From contig JAGWVR010000012.1 in NCBI GenBank assembly GCA_018970785.1, forward strand, positions 1 to 54,368: DNA of 54,368 nucleotides. Reading direction: 5' to 3'. A program made the position numbers and the translations under genes. Positions 17,201 to 25,313 of this stretch are shown piece after piece (within the stretch, counting starts at the first letter, position 1; the number at the start of each line of letters is the position of its first letter). Under the pieces are notes generated by a model, which was given only the letters and a program-made list of their open reading frames with translations, had not been told where the DNA came from and searched no databases. The DNA comes from Planctomycetota bacterium (GTDB lineage: Bacteria; Planctomycetota; Planctomycetia; Pirellulales; UBA1268).

Positions 17201-19672
17201 GCCGTAGGAGAGCCAGGGGCCGTTGTCGCTGGTGAAGATCACCAGCGTGTCGTCGGCATGACCCGTGCGCTCGAGGGCCCCGAGCAGGGCGCCGACCGAG
17301 GCGTCGATCTCGGTGAGGACGTCGCCGTACAGCCCGCCGGCGGACTTCCCGCGATGCGCCGCGCCGGCGAACAGCGGCACGTGCGGCATCGAGTGGGCGA
17401 GGTAGAGGAAGAACGGCTTGCCGTCGTCGCTGGCGCGCTTGAGAAAATCGACCGCCCGGGCGGTGTAGCGCGCGGTGAGCGTCGCCTGGTCCTCGGGGCC
17501 GACGTCGGCGTCGACCACCGTCTCGCCGTCGAACAGCGGCAGCGGCGGATAACTCCCCGGCTTCGCCTCGGGGTGGTGCGGCCACATGTCGTTGGAGTAA
17601 GGGAGCCCGAAATACTCGCCGAACCCATGGCGCAGCGGGAGGAACGGCGGGTGGTGACCGAGATGCCATTTGCCGACGGCGGCCGTCGCATAGCCGCGCG
17701 CCGCGAGCAGCTCCGCCAGCGTCGTCTCGGCGGCGGCGATCCCATGGCGGGCGTTGGGGCCGAGCGCCCCGGCGATCGACACCCGGTTGGGATAGCAGCC
17801 GGTGAGCAGCGCGGCGCGCGACGCCGAGCAGACCGGCTGGGCGACGTGGTAATCGGTGCAGCGCACCCCCTCGCGCGCCAGGCGGTCGATGTGCGGCGTG
17901 ACGGCGCGGGTGCCGCCGTAGCAGCCGAGGTCGCCGTAGCCGAGATCGTCGGCGAACACGATCACCACGTTCGGCGGTCGCCGCGGGCTGCCAGGCGGTG
18001 CCGGCACCGCCGCGGCCGGCGGCACCGTGGCCGGTGGTTCGGCCGCCAGCGCCGCGCACTCTGCCGCGGTCTCCTCCCAGCGGCGGGCCAGCGCCGCGAC
18101 GCGCTCGGGCTGTTCGGCGGCGCGGTCGTGCGTCTCGCAGCGGTCGGTGGCGAGATCGTAGAGTTCCCACGGATCTCCCTTGGCGGCGACGAGTTTCCAG
18201 TCGCCGACGCGCACCGCCCGGTGCCCTTCATGGCACCACCACAGGGCGTCGTGCGCGGGCGGCGCGGCGGGATCGGCAAGCGCGGCGAGGAAACTGCGTC
18301 CGTGGAGTGGCGGCACGGCGACGGTGCCACCGTCGGCGGCCGGGGCGGTCCGTGGCATGGCGATCCCGGCCGCCTCGAGGACCGTCGGTGTGACGTCGAT
18401 CAGATGCACGGGCTGTGTGCGCAGGCCCCCACCGGTGCCGATCCGCGCCGGCCAGTGGACGATCCACGGCGAGGCGATGCCCCCTTCGTGGACCCATGTC
18501 TTGTGCCGACGAAACGGCGTGTTCGCACAGCTCGACCAGCCCGGGCCGAGGCAGAGGAACGTCTTCCGCGACCCCGCCGCGGCGGCAGGGTCGTGCCCCT
18601 CGCCACGGACCATGATCTCGGCCGAGGCGCCGTTGTCGCTGGCGAAGATGATGAGCGTGTTGGCGAGCCGGCCGGCGGCTTCCAGCCGGCCGATGATCTG
18701 CCCGATCTCGCGATCCATCGACTCGACCATCGCGGCGTGGATCGCCATCTTCCCCGCCTGGAACTCACGCTGCTCGGCCGTGAGCGAGTCCCACGGCAGC
18801 GGCCTGTCGATCTCCCCCGGACCGAGCGCCTCGAACGCCTTGGGAAACTGATATGGGGGCCCGATCGCAGGCTCCATCGCCGCCGGGACGGTCGTCACGA
18901 TCCCCGCGGCGGCGATCCTGCCCTGACGCTCCTTCTGGATGGCGTTCCACCCGGCCCGGTAGCGGGCCCCGACGGCGGCGATCCGCTCCGCGGGGGCCTG
19001 GAGGGGGAAGTGGGGCGCGGTGAAGGCGACGTAGTGGAAGAAGGGGCTGGCCGCATGGTCCCGGAGGTGCTCGTCGAGGCACGAGACCGCATGGTCGCCG
19101 ATGGCGGTCGTCGCATAGAAGTCCTCGCCAGCGGTGATCGGCTGGCCGTCGTCGGTGATGCCGGTGGGGTCGAAGAAGTTGCTCTGGCCCTTCCCGGTGA
19201 CGTCGAGCGAGCGGGCGAACCCGCTGGCACGCGGATCGCCATCGACGTGCCATTTGCCGGAGTGGTACGCGCGGTAGCCGGCCGGCGCGAGGAGCTGCGG
19301 CAGCAGCTTCGCCCACGGGGGTCGCGTGCCCTGGTTGCCCCCCTTGCCGCCCGGCAGGGCGTCGCGGTTGATCGCCTGCGCGTAATAGCCGGTGAGCAGC
19401 GCCGCGCGGCTCGGCCAGCAGCGCGACGTGGAATAGCCCTGCGTGAATCGCACGCCGCCGGCCGCGAGACGGTCGAGGTGCGGGGTGACGATCTCGCCGC
19501 CGTAGGCGCCGACGTCGGAGAAGCCGAGGTCATCGGCGAGGATCACGAGCACGTCGGGGGGGCGGTCGGCGGCGCGGGCCGGCGGTGAGCCACCGTCACC
19601 AGTGGCCCCAACGCCGACGAGCGCCGCCACCAGCGCCGCCATGCGACCACACCGTCGCCGCCATCGGTTCAT
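14207..19672 (-). CDS. Triple sulfatase-esterase polyprotein
   Basis: One uninterrupted 1821-residue frame holds four enzyme domains behind one signal peptide (cleavage near AARA-ADR, residue 35). Sulfatase 1 (about 38-540) has CWPSR at 85-89 and SDNG at 345-348. Sulfatase 2 (about 566-1005) has CSASR at 615-619, GKWHLG and SDNG. Sulfatase 3 (about 1036-1470) has CSPTR at 1084-1088, GKWHLG and TDNG. Residues about 1540-1821 are an alpha/beta-hydrolase with oxyanion HGGGW (1566-1570), nucleophile Ser1647 in GGSAGA, acid Asp1748 or 1749 and a C-terminal His (1794 or 1802), as in carbohydrate/short-chain esterases. Linkers are Pro/Ala-rich and lack internal signals. GGAGG precedes the ATG by 7 bases. 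It should remove sulfates, and perhaps acyl groups, from one exported polysaccharide substrate (inference). Confidence 0.94.
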   Translation of the reverse strand: MNRWRRRCGRMAALVAALVGVGATGDGGSPPARAADRPPDVLVILADDLGFSDVGAYGGEIVTPHLDRLAAGGVRFTQGYSTSRCWPSRAALLTGYYAQAINRDALPGGKGGNQGTRPPWAKLLPQLLAPAGYRAYHSGKWHVDGDPRASGFARSLDVTGKGQSNFFDPTGITDDGQPITAGEDFYATTAIGDHAVSCLDEHLRDHAASPFFHYVAFTAPHFPLQAPAERIAAVGARYRAGWNAIQKERQGRIAAAGIVTTVPAAMEPAIGPPYQFPKAFEALGPGEIDRPLPWDSLTAEQREFQAGKMAIHAAMVESMDREIGQIIGRLEAAGRLANTLIIFASDNGASAEIMVRGEGHDPAAAAGSRKTFLCLGPGWSSCANTPFRRHKTWVHEGGIASPWIVHWPARIGTGGGLRTQPVHLIDVTPTVLEAAGIAMPRTAPAADGGTVAVPPLHGRSFLAALADPAAPPAHDALWWCHEGHRAVRVGDWKLVAAKGDPWELYDLATDRCETHDRAAEQPERVAALARRWEETAAECAALAAEPPATVPPAAAVPAPPGSPRRPPNVVIVFADDLGYGDLGCYGGTRAVTPHIDRLAREGVRCTDYHVAQPVCSASRAALLTGCYPNRVSIAGALGPNARHGIAAAETTLAELLAARGYATAAVGKWHLGHHPPFLPLRHGFGEYFGLPYSNDMWPHHPEAKPGSYPPLPLFDGETVVDADVGPEDQATLTARYTARAVDFLKRASDDGKPFFLYLAHSMPHVPLFAGAAHRGKSAGGLYGDVLTEIDASVGALLGALERTGHADDTLVIFTSDNGPWLSYGDHGGSAGALREGKGTVFEGGVRVPCVARLPGVIPAASTCTAPLMTIDLLPSIAALTGAALPHDAAGRCLVGGRPIDGQDRLASLRGAADPRAAEAAYGFWYADNQLQAVRQGRWKLMLPHTARTMTGQEPGKEGTPGKYKALPVARMLFDLEADPGERHDVAAAHPDVIDRLEHFAEACRAELGDSLTKRTGSAVRPHDTLPATPPARSARRPNVIYVMTDDQGYGDIAAHGNPVIRTPNLDRLHAESVRFTEFHASPTCSPTRAALMTGRHEFRSGVTHTILERERLAPGATTLPELLRAAGYATGIFGKWHLGDEDAYQPGKRGFDRVFIHGAGGIGQSYPGSCGDAPGNRYFDPVIRSDGTFVKTSGYCTDVFFAAALEWIDSRRGSGAPFFCYLTPNAPHGPLDCPPGSDTPFLVALEKAGIADPAKRAAIAKFYGMIANIDANVGRLLAALDEWGIADETLVVFTTDNGTATGHPVWNAGMRGAKGSPWRGGTRVPSLWRWPKTLPAGVDVPAVTAHVDVLPTLCALAGAEIPAEVAGRLEGRSLVPLLFDRDAPWPDRALFTHVGRWERGKAADSALANCRVREGRWSLVNVGGRADSWQLFDTVADPGETTDLSAREPELRGRLIATYLDWWRSVQADLVNEDRDGPAENPFKTAFVRQFGAGATAATVAAQAPPTEAPARQSAAQRRKAKEAAAAPPPSRADVPYGEHPKQVFHFWSAPGATAAKPAPLLLFIHGGGWNAGERLNGLAPMLPGLLGKGIAVASVEYRFIKEAMDAGIEPPVRAPLHDAARALQTIRHRAAEFAIDPRRVVASGGSAGACTSLWLAFHDDLADPAATDPVARQSTRLLGAAVTGAQTTLDPAQMKAWTPNSRYGGHAFGFMRDPQQRDAQFAEFLAARERILPWIAEYSPYALVSADDPPVALYYSAPPALGEEQKDPTHTANFGVKLAERLAEVGVACELVHPGAAGVRHPTVAAAIEGMLLGERPGKR

Positions 19673-19708
19673 CGTCTGTCCTCCCAGGGCTGCGGACGGC
19701 GTCGACGG

Positions 19709-22261
19709 TCAGCGGCTCACGGCCGCCGCCTTCACGTCGGCGCGCGGCGTGAACCGTTCCGCCACCAACCCAGCCAGCTCGGCAACGGTGGCGGCGTGCG
19801 CCGGATCGGCGGCGAGATTGGTCAGCTCGTGCGGGTCGGTGTCGTGGTCGTAGAGTTGGCGGCCGGTCGTCGTGCCCGCGGCATCGTGCCACTCCGTGTA
19901 GCGCCAACGGCCACGGCGCACGCTCTGCCCGCCACCCCCGGGGTTCTTCGCCCCGCCGCGCGTCACCTGCGTGAAGGCCGGACGGTCGGGAAAACCGGCG
20001 ACGTCACCGCCGGCGGCGACCAACGGCACGAGGCTGCGGCCGTCGACGCCTTGGGGCACGGCGACGCCGGCCAGCGCGCACAGCGTCGGGGCGAGGTCGA
20101 CGAGCTCGACCGTGTGGTCGCGCACCCCGCGTGCGCCCCCCGGGGCGGCGATCACCAGCGGCACCCGCGCGCTCTCCTCGAAGAGGCTCATCTTCTGCCA
20201 CAGCCCATGCTCGCCGAGGTGGTAGCCGTGGTCGCTGGTGAAGACCACGATCGTGTCGTCGGCGAGGCCGAGGCGGTCGAGGGCGTCGATCACCCGGCCG
20301 ACCTGCTCGTCGACGAAGCTCACGCTGGCGCGGTAAGCCTGCAGCGCCTGCCGGCCGAGATCGCCGACGAGCCGGACCTGCTCCTTCTTGCGGCTGGCGA
20401 TCGCGGCAGGGGGCACGCCGGCGTCGTGGTCGGCCGGCACCTCCGGCAGGCGGACGGTGTCGATCGGGTGTCGGGCGAAGAAGGCCTTGGGGGCCACGTA
20501 GGGGGTGTGGGGCCGGTAGAAGCCGACGGCGAGGAAGAACGGCGTCTTGTCGCGGGCGAAGGCCTCGAGCCGCCGCTCGGCATGGGCCGCGCCGAGGGCG
20601 TCGGTCTGCTCGGCGGGATCGCCGTCGGCGGCCAGCCAGCTCACCGTGCCGCCGAATTGGCCGGGCTCGAGCGAGAAGATCAGCCCCTCGTCGGCGACGT
20701 CGCGCCCCTTGGGATTGAACACGGCGTCCCAGCTCGGCGGGTCGTCGAGGCCGTCGGTGCCGATCTGCCGGGGCACGCCGTAGTGGTAGAGCTTCCCGAC
20801 CCGTTCCACCCGGTAGCCGGCGGCGCGGAACGCCTGCGGCAGCGTCACGATCGCCGGATCGACGGTGCGGAAGTGGACGGTGTTGTCGAGGACGGTCGTC
20901 CGCTGCGGCCGCCGTCCGGTGAGCATGCTCGCCCGCGAGGGATTGCACAGCGGGAACTGGCAATACGCGCGCTGGAAGCGCACGCCCCGCGCTGCCAAGC
21001 GATCGATCGCCGGCGACTTCGCCGCGGCGTCGCCATACGCCCCCAGCGCACAGCACAGGTCGTCGCACATCACGAGGAGGACGTTTTTCCGCCCGGCCGC
21101 CGCCTTCGCCGGCGCCGCCCGGATCTCGGCGACGAGCCGCTCGTAGGTGGCCTTGCGCTCATCGGGGTTCTGGGTCCGCAGCGCCACCAGCTGCGGCCGC
21201 CAGCGCCGCGCCCAGGCGGGATCGGCCTTGATCCGGGCGTCGGCCCGGGCCCGCAGGTCGGCATGATCGGCGCCGGTGGCGGCGCAGGCGGCGGCGACGA
21301 CGCTCCGCAGGTATTCGGCCGCCTGGACCTCCGGATTGGGCGTGGCCGGGGCGTCGAACCTCCCCAGCGCCCAGGCGATCCCCTCGGTGAGGTGCTTCTG
21401 GAACGTCGGATCCTTCCAGGTCGAATCGTTGTGGCCGAGGTTCGTCGAGAACAGCCGCCCCTTGCCGACTTCGCGGATCCAACTCACCGGGACGTGCCAC
21501 GGTTCCTTCGGGTTGCTCGCGGCCATGTCGAGGCTGAGCAGCACGCGGACGTTCTCCGGCACGTAGCGCTGGTCGTACTGGTAGATCTCGTCCTTCCAGC
21601 GGAAGCGCTCGGGGAACATCGCCACGAGGCGGTGGCCCGGTTCGTCGACCACGAAGCCATGTTCGCCCCCGGCGTTCCACGGATGGCCGGCGAAGGCGCC
21701 GCCGATGAACTCGACGTAGGCGTCGGAGCGCTTGAGCGTGTCGGTGGCGGCGTGGACGCCGATGAACGCCTTCCCCGAGCGCACCCAGTCGAGGAACGCC
21801 GGCAGGTCGGGGATCGGCAGGTCGTCGCCGGTCGTGCTGGCGAAGATCACGCCGTCGAAATGGGCGAGGGCCTCGGGGGCGAACGCCTTGGCGAACTGGT
21901 CCTCGAGTCCCGCGAACCAGGCGGCATCGGCGACACGGTGCTGCTCCAGCGCGAGCCGGTGGGCCGCCTGCTGCTTCTCCCACTCGGCGTCCGACGTATC
22001 CAGGGCGCGTTTCGGCTCGGCCGGACGCCCCGGCCGCCCCGGCGGCAGGCGGAGGAAATCGACGTGGAACAGGCCGCTCTCGCGGCCGAGCTGCTCGAGG
22101 ACAGGCTCCGCGGTGGCGATCGACCCGTGGCGGAAACCGGTCGTCACCGTCACCACCAGCAGCCGGGCGGGCTCGGCGGCCTCGAGCGCCGCCGCGCTGC
22201 CCAGCAGCACCCCGGCGAGGACGGCGGGCGCGGCCCGGCGGAACAGGTTTCCTGCGATCAT
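19709..22261 (-). CDS. ThuA domain-sulfatase fusion
   Basis: This 850-residue exported protein has a signal peptide (about 1-29) followed by a ThuA-like (trehalose-utilisation, class-I glutamine-amidotransferase fold) domain at about 33-300, with TTGFRH, GVHAATDT and WNAGGEHGFVV stretches. After a helical spacer (about 305-388) comes a sulfatase (about 391-830) of iduronate-2-sulfatase type: CNPSR at 439-443, VTLPQAFRAAGY, the KLYH motif and SDHGYHLGEHG. ThuA-like proteins bind or modify sugars, but the reaction is poorly defined. I chose the ATG at 22261 because of its GGGGGAG Shine-Dalgarno sequence; an upstream in-frame ATG at 22318 would put extra residues before the signal peptide. Gaps to neighbours are 36 and 78 bases, so it sits within the operon. 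Confidence 0.9.
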   Translation of the reverse strand: MIAGNLFRRAAPAVLAGVLLGSAAALEAAEPARLLVVTVTTGFRHGSIATAEPVLEQLGRESGLFHVDFLRLPPGRPGRPAEPKRALDTSDAEWEKQQAAHRLALEQHRVADAAWFAGLEDQFAKAFAPEALAHFDGVIFASTTGDDLPIPDLPAFLDWVRSGKAFIGVHAATDTLKRSDAYVEFIGGAFAGHPWNAGGEHGFVVDEPGHRLVAMFPERFRWKDEIYQYDQRYVPENVRVLLSLDMAASNPKEPWHVPVSWIREVGKGRLFSTNLGHNDSTWKDPTFQKHLTEGIAWALGRFDAPATPNPEVQAAEYLRSVVAAACAATGADHADLRARADARIKADPAWARRWRPQLVALRTQNPDERKATYERLVAEIRAAPAKAAAGRKNVLLVMCDDLCCALGAYGDAAAKSPAIDRLAARGVRFQRAYCQFPLCNPSRASMLTGRRPQRTTVLDNTVHFRTVDPAIVTLPQAFRAAGYRVERVGKLYHYGVPRQIGTDGLDDPPSWDAVFNPKGRDVADEGLIFSLEPGQFGGTVSWLAADGDPAEQTDALGAAHAERRLEAFARDKTPFFLAVGFYRPHTPYVAPKAFFARHPIDTVRLPEVPADHDAGVPPAAIASRKKEQVRLVGDLGRQALQAYRASVSFVDEQVGRVIDALDRLGLADDTIVVFTSDHGYHLGEHGLWQKMSLFEESARVPLVIAAPGGARGVRDHTVELVDLAPTLCALAGVAVPQGVDGRSLVPLVAAGGDVAGFPDRPAFTQVTRGGAKNPGGGGQSVRRGRWRYTEWHDAAGTTTGRQLYDHDTDPHELTNLAADPAHAATVAELAGLVAERFTPRADVKAAAVSR

Positions 22262-22339
22262 CGTCTTCGTCTCCCCCGGGCGCGGCCCGGTCTCGAGGAA
22301 CTGCGGCCCGGTCTCCATACCGCGCGGCCCGGCGGGCCG

Positions 22340-23635
22340 TCAGCCGCCGGCGATGCACCACAGGCTGTCGTGCGTCCGCAGGTAGATCCGGCCGTCGACG
22401 CACACCGGCGTGGCGACGGTCATCTCGTCGACACTGCCGCCGCCGATCACCTTGAAGCCGTCGGCGACGTCGATCACGGCGGTCGCGCCATCCTCGCGTG
22501 TGACGACGAGGCGGCCGCCGGCGAGGACCGGCGAGGCGCTGTAGGCGTTGCGGTTCTTCTCCACCTCGCCGCTCCACAGCGTCTTCCCGGTGGCGGCTTC
22601 GAGGCAGGCGACAGTTCCCTTGTCGGTGCAGACGTAGACCTTGCCGTCCTTCGCCGTCGGCGTGGGGACGTCGGCGCCGAGGTCCTTCCGCACCCAGGCG
22701 ACGTGGGTCGCCGTCACGTCCCCCGTCCCGCCGCGGCGGATCGCGGTGAGCGTGCTGCCGCGTGCGTAGGGGGCGATCACGAGGTCGCCGGCGATCACCG
22801 GCGAGGCGATCGACCGGAAGAAACGCTCGCCGCCGGGGTTGAGCCCGCCGACGCGCCAAATCTCGCGGCCGTCGGCGGCGTCGTGGGCGGTGACGTGGTC
22901 GGCACCGAGGACGACGAGCATCTCGGCCGGCTCCCCCTGCGCCGCGTCACCGGCGACGACCAACGGCGTCGAGTAGCTCTGCGCCGCCTCCTCGGGAGCG
23001 CCGAGGAGCCGGTCCTGTTTCCAGAGGAGCTTCCCCGTCGCGCGGTCGAACGCGGCGAGGTAGCTCGGGCCGCTCTGCATCACCGCGACCACCACCGCCT
23101 TGGCCGAGAGCACCGGCGAGGTGCCGAGGTCCCACCACAGCGTGTCCTCGCCGAACTGTTCCTGGAGGTTCGTCCGCCAGGCGACGGCGCCGGTGGCGAG
23201 GTCGAGCGCGGCCAGCGCGCCGCTCTTGAAATAGACCCACACGTGCCGGCCGTCGGTGACCGGCGAGGAGTTGGCGCCGGTGGCCTTCTTGTGCTTCCCC
23301 GGCTTGGCGGCGCCCAGCGCCGTGCGCCACGCTTCCTTGCCGTCGCGCGTGAAGCACAGCGCGGTGTCCTGCCCGTCGATCGTGCAGGTGAGGACGACCC
23401 GGTCGCCCCACACCGCCGGCGTGCTCGCGCCGAGGCCGGGGAGCGCGACCTTCCAGCGGACGTTCTCCGTCGGGCTCCAGCGCGTCGCATACCCCGCCCC
23501 GGCGGCGACACCGTCGCCGGCCGGCCCACGCCAGTTGGGCCAGGTGCCCGCCGGCGGCGCTTCGCCAGCCGCCGCACCGAACAGGCAGCACCAGGCAACG
23601 CAGAGCGAACCGACCGTCACGCCGTGGCGCACCAT
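22340..23635 (-). CDS. Secreted PQQ-like beta-propeller protein
   Basis: The 431-residue protein has a signal peptide (about 1-24) and then WD/PQQ-type blades (GTWPNWRGPAGDG at the start, repeated A-D-ATG-W-segments such as ALDLATGAVAWRTN, AFDRATGKLLWKQ, CLEAATGKTLWSG). This is the outer-membrane/periplasmic 'PQQ-binding-like beta-propeller' family common in planctomycetes. No dehydrogenase active site or heme motif is visible, so it is probably a binding or scaffold protein and not an enzyme. Its ATG lies one base after the stop of the upstream sulfatase (TGAGATG), implying translational coupling. It is the only non-sulfatase gene of the six-gene operon, so a role in substrate binding or enzyme assembly is a guess. 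Confidence 0.88.
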   Translation of the reverse strand: MVRHGVTVGSLCVAWCCLFGAAAGEAPPAGTWPNWRGPAGDGVAAGAGYATRWSPTENVRWKVALPGLGASTPAVWGDRVVLTCTIDGQDTALCFTRDGKEAWRTALGAAKPGKHKKATGANSSPVTDGRHVWVYFKSGALAALDLATGAVAWRTNLQEQFGEDTLWWDLGTSPVLSAKAVVVAVMQSGPSYLAAFDRATGKLLWKQDRLLGAPEEAAQSYSTPLVVAGDAAQGEPAEMLVVLGADHVTAHDAADGREIWRVGGLNPGGERFFRSIASPVIAGDLVIAPYARGSTLTAIRRGGTGDVTATHVAWVRKDLGADVPTPTAKDGKVYVCTDKGTVACLEAATGKTLWSGEVEKNRNAYSASPVLAGGRLVVTREDGATAVIDVADGFKVIGGGSVDEMTVATPVCVDGRIYLRTHDSLWCIAGG

Positions 23636-23636
23636 C

Positions 23637-25007
23637 TCACTCTCCTCCCCCGGGGGTCGCCGGCGGCGCCGGCGGGAACGGATTCCACCACGCATCGATC
23701 GCCCCCCGCAACTCCCGCACCACTTCCGGGTGACCGGCCGCGAGGTCGGTCGCCTCGAACGGATCGGCGACGACGTCGTAGAGCTCGATCTGGCCGCGCG
23801 CGAGCCGGCCGCGCGATTCGTCGTCGACACTGCGCCCCTCCGGCGGCACGGTTGCGGCGGGGCGGTCGGCCGACACCGGCACGATCAGCTTCCAGCGGTC
23901 GCGGACGACGAACCGCCACAACAGGCTCCGCGCCGGGTCGTCGGCGTCGACGAGCGTGTGGGTGAAGCACTCGCCGAACACCTCCTTCCGCGCCGCCACC
24001 GCCGCCGGGTCGAGGAGGTCCACGCCCGGCAGCCCGGCCGGCGCCGCCACGCCGCAGGCGGCGAGCACCGTGGGGAGGATGTCGACGCTCGACACGGGCG
24101 TCGCGCACGAGCCCGGTGCGATCCGCCCCGGCTGCCGGAGCATGATCGGCGTCCGCAGGCCGCCGTCGTAGGGGGAGAGCTTGGAGCGTGGTGCGAAGCG
24201 CGGGGTGTCGGGAGATTGGATCCAGCCGTTGTCGGTGACGTAGACCACGAGCGTCTCGGCGGCGAGCCCCTCGCGGTCGAGGAACCCGAGTAGGTCGCCG
24301 ACCGTGCGGTCGAAGCGCTCGACGTTGCCCCAGTAGCGCGCCACGTGGACGCTCGGCGTCAGCCCCCGGTAGTGCTCGACCAGCTCGGCCGGCGGATCGT
24401 GGGGATCGTGGGGGAGCATCGGCGCGTACCAGACGAAGAACGGCTTGCCCGCCGAGCGCGTCGCCCGGACGAACTCCTCGATCGGGGCCATCGTCCTGCG
24501 GCCGATCGCCAGGCCGTCGTCACCGTGGCGCTCACCGCGTGTCATCCCGGCGGTGAACCCGCCGCGGCGGTAATCCCCCTGCCACCATTTACCGGTCTGG
24601 AGGCTGTCGTAGCCGGCGCCGGCGAGCAGCTTCGGCAGCGTCGGGAAGGCGTCGAGCTTGCGGTTGAGCGCCTCGCGGCCGGCGGCGAACGCCGCCTTCG
24701 CCTCGGGGGTGGTCCGCGGGCCGTCGGTGCCGGGCGGATCGTTGCCGACGATTCCCGTCTGGTGCGGATAGCGGCCGGTGATCAGCGCTGCCAGGCTCGG
24801 GCAGCAGAGGCTGCTGGTGACGTAGCCACGGGTGTAGACGAGGCTCTCGCGCGCCAGCCGATCGAGATGCGGCGTCCGCAGGTGCTCATGACCCATGAAC
24901 CCGTAGTCGCGCCAGTGCTGGTCGTCGGAGACGATGAGAACGACGTTGGTCGGCGGCGCGGCGCGGTCGGCGGCGCTAGCGAAGACGACGTTGGCGACGA
25001 TCGCCAT
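23637..25007 (-). CDS. Sulfatase with altered active-site motif (CCPSL)
   Basis: This single-domain sulfatase (456 residues from the chosen ATG) has the usual NVVLIVSDDQ start, TPHLDRLA, VVYVTDNGW metal-site region and a YDGGLRTPIMLR stretch. The formylglycine motif reads C-C-P-S-L (residues 68-72): the Arg that normally ends CxPxR and helps bind the sulfate or formylglycine is Leu. The flanking LAALITGRYPHQTG is otherwise canonical. It may be a conserved planctomycete variant or a catalytically altered member. The start is uncertain: in-frame ATGs exist at 25208 and 25187 and a GTG at 25022. The upstream part covers a repeat fragment (25086-25140), which argues for a start at 25007 or 25022; neither has a clear Shine-Dalgarno. 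It is first in the operon. Confidence 0.8.
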   Translation of the reverse strand: MAIVANVVFASAADRAAPPTNVVLIVSDDQHWRDYGFMGHEHLRTPHLDRLARESLVYTRGYVTSSLCCPSLAALITGRYPHQTGIVGNDPPGTDGPRTTPEAKAAFAAGREALNRKLDAFPTLPKLLAGAGYDSLQTGKWWQGDYRRGGFTAGMTRGERHGDDGLAIGRRTMAPIEEFVRATRSAGKPFFVWYAPMLPHDPHDPPAELVEHYRGLTPSVHVARYWGNVERFDRTVGDLLGFLDREGLAAETLVVYVTDNGWIQSPDTPRFAPRSKLSPYDGGLRTPIMLRQPGRIAPGSCATPVSSVDILPTVLAACGVAAPAGLPGVDLLDPAAVAARKEVFGECFTHTLVDADDPARSLLWRFVVRDRWKLIVPVSADRPAATVPPEGRSVDDESRGRLARGQIELYDVVADPFEATDLAAGHPEVVRELRGAIDAWWNPFPPAPPATPGGGE

Positions 25008-25313
25008 GCCGAGGCAGGCCACCAGCCGGCAGGCAACGGCGGTCCACCGGGCTATGCCGGAGGTCGGGAAGCCGGGGGCTTGCCTGCTCGGGCTCGACAG
25101 AGGGGCGGGTCCCTTGAGAACGGGTCTCTGGAGAACGGGGAATGCTTGTGGCTTGGCTCGTCTCTCAGACCGCGACACCGGGCACATGGAGACACCGGAC
25201 CCACGCATGGCACGACCCCCTCGGGAATGACGACCCGGGGAGGATTGTCACCGCCCACCCGCGGCGCCGCCAGCAGGCCCGGGGTGGGCGGACGAAGCGC
25301 CGGCGTCTATGCC
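25008..25313. other. Intergenic region upstream of the sulfatase operon
   Basis: The region lies between the stop of the PDZ gene (25314) and the sulfatase start, both read on the minus strand. It holds a partial family-2 repeat (25086-25140) and otherwise no recognisable gene. If the sulfatase starts at its first in-frame ATG the gene would extend to 25208. I could not identify a convincing promoter for the operon. Confidence 0.5.
25086..25140. repeat. Partial family-2 repeat with 15-base direct repeat
   Basis: GCTCGGGCTCGACAGAGG (25086-25103) is identical to the left end of the copies at 46879 and 50614, and is followed directly by GCGGGTCCCT, their right end. It therefore looks like a copy with the central hairpin deleted. 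Next to it an imperfect 15-base tandem repeat (GGGTCCCTTGAGAAC / GGGTCTCTGGAGAAC, about 25106-25135) is present. Confidence 0.55.

Noticed and set aside
13853..19588. Antisense frame of 1911 codons opposite the triple sulfatase
   Set aside because: It is rich in Arg, Gly, Ala and Val with no domain motif and lies exactly opposite a gene with recognised catalytic residues. High GC leaves few stop codons in other frames.
14207..22261. Assembly error joining separate sulfatase genes
   Set aside because: Not excluded by sequence alone, but there are no frameshifts and no leftover signal peptides or Shine-Dalgarno sites at any of the domain junctions, which readthrough or misassembly would normally leave.
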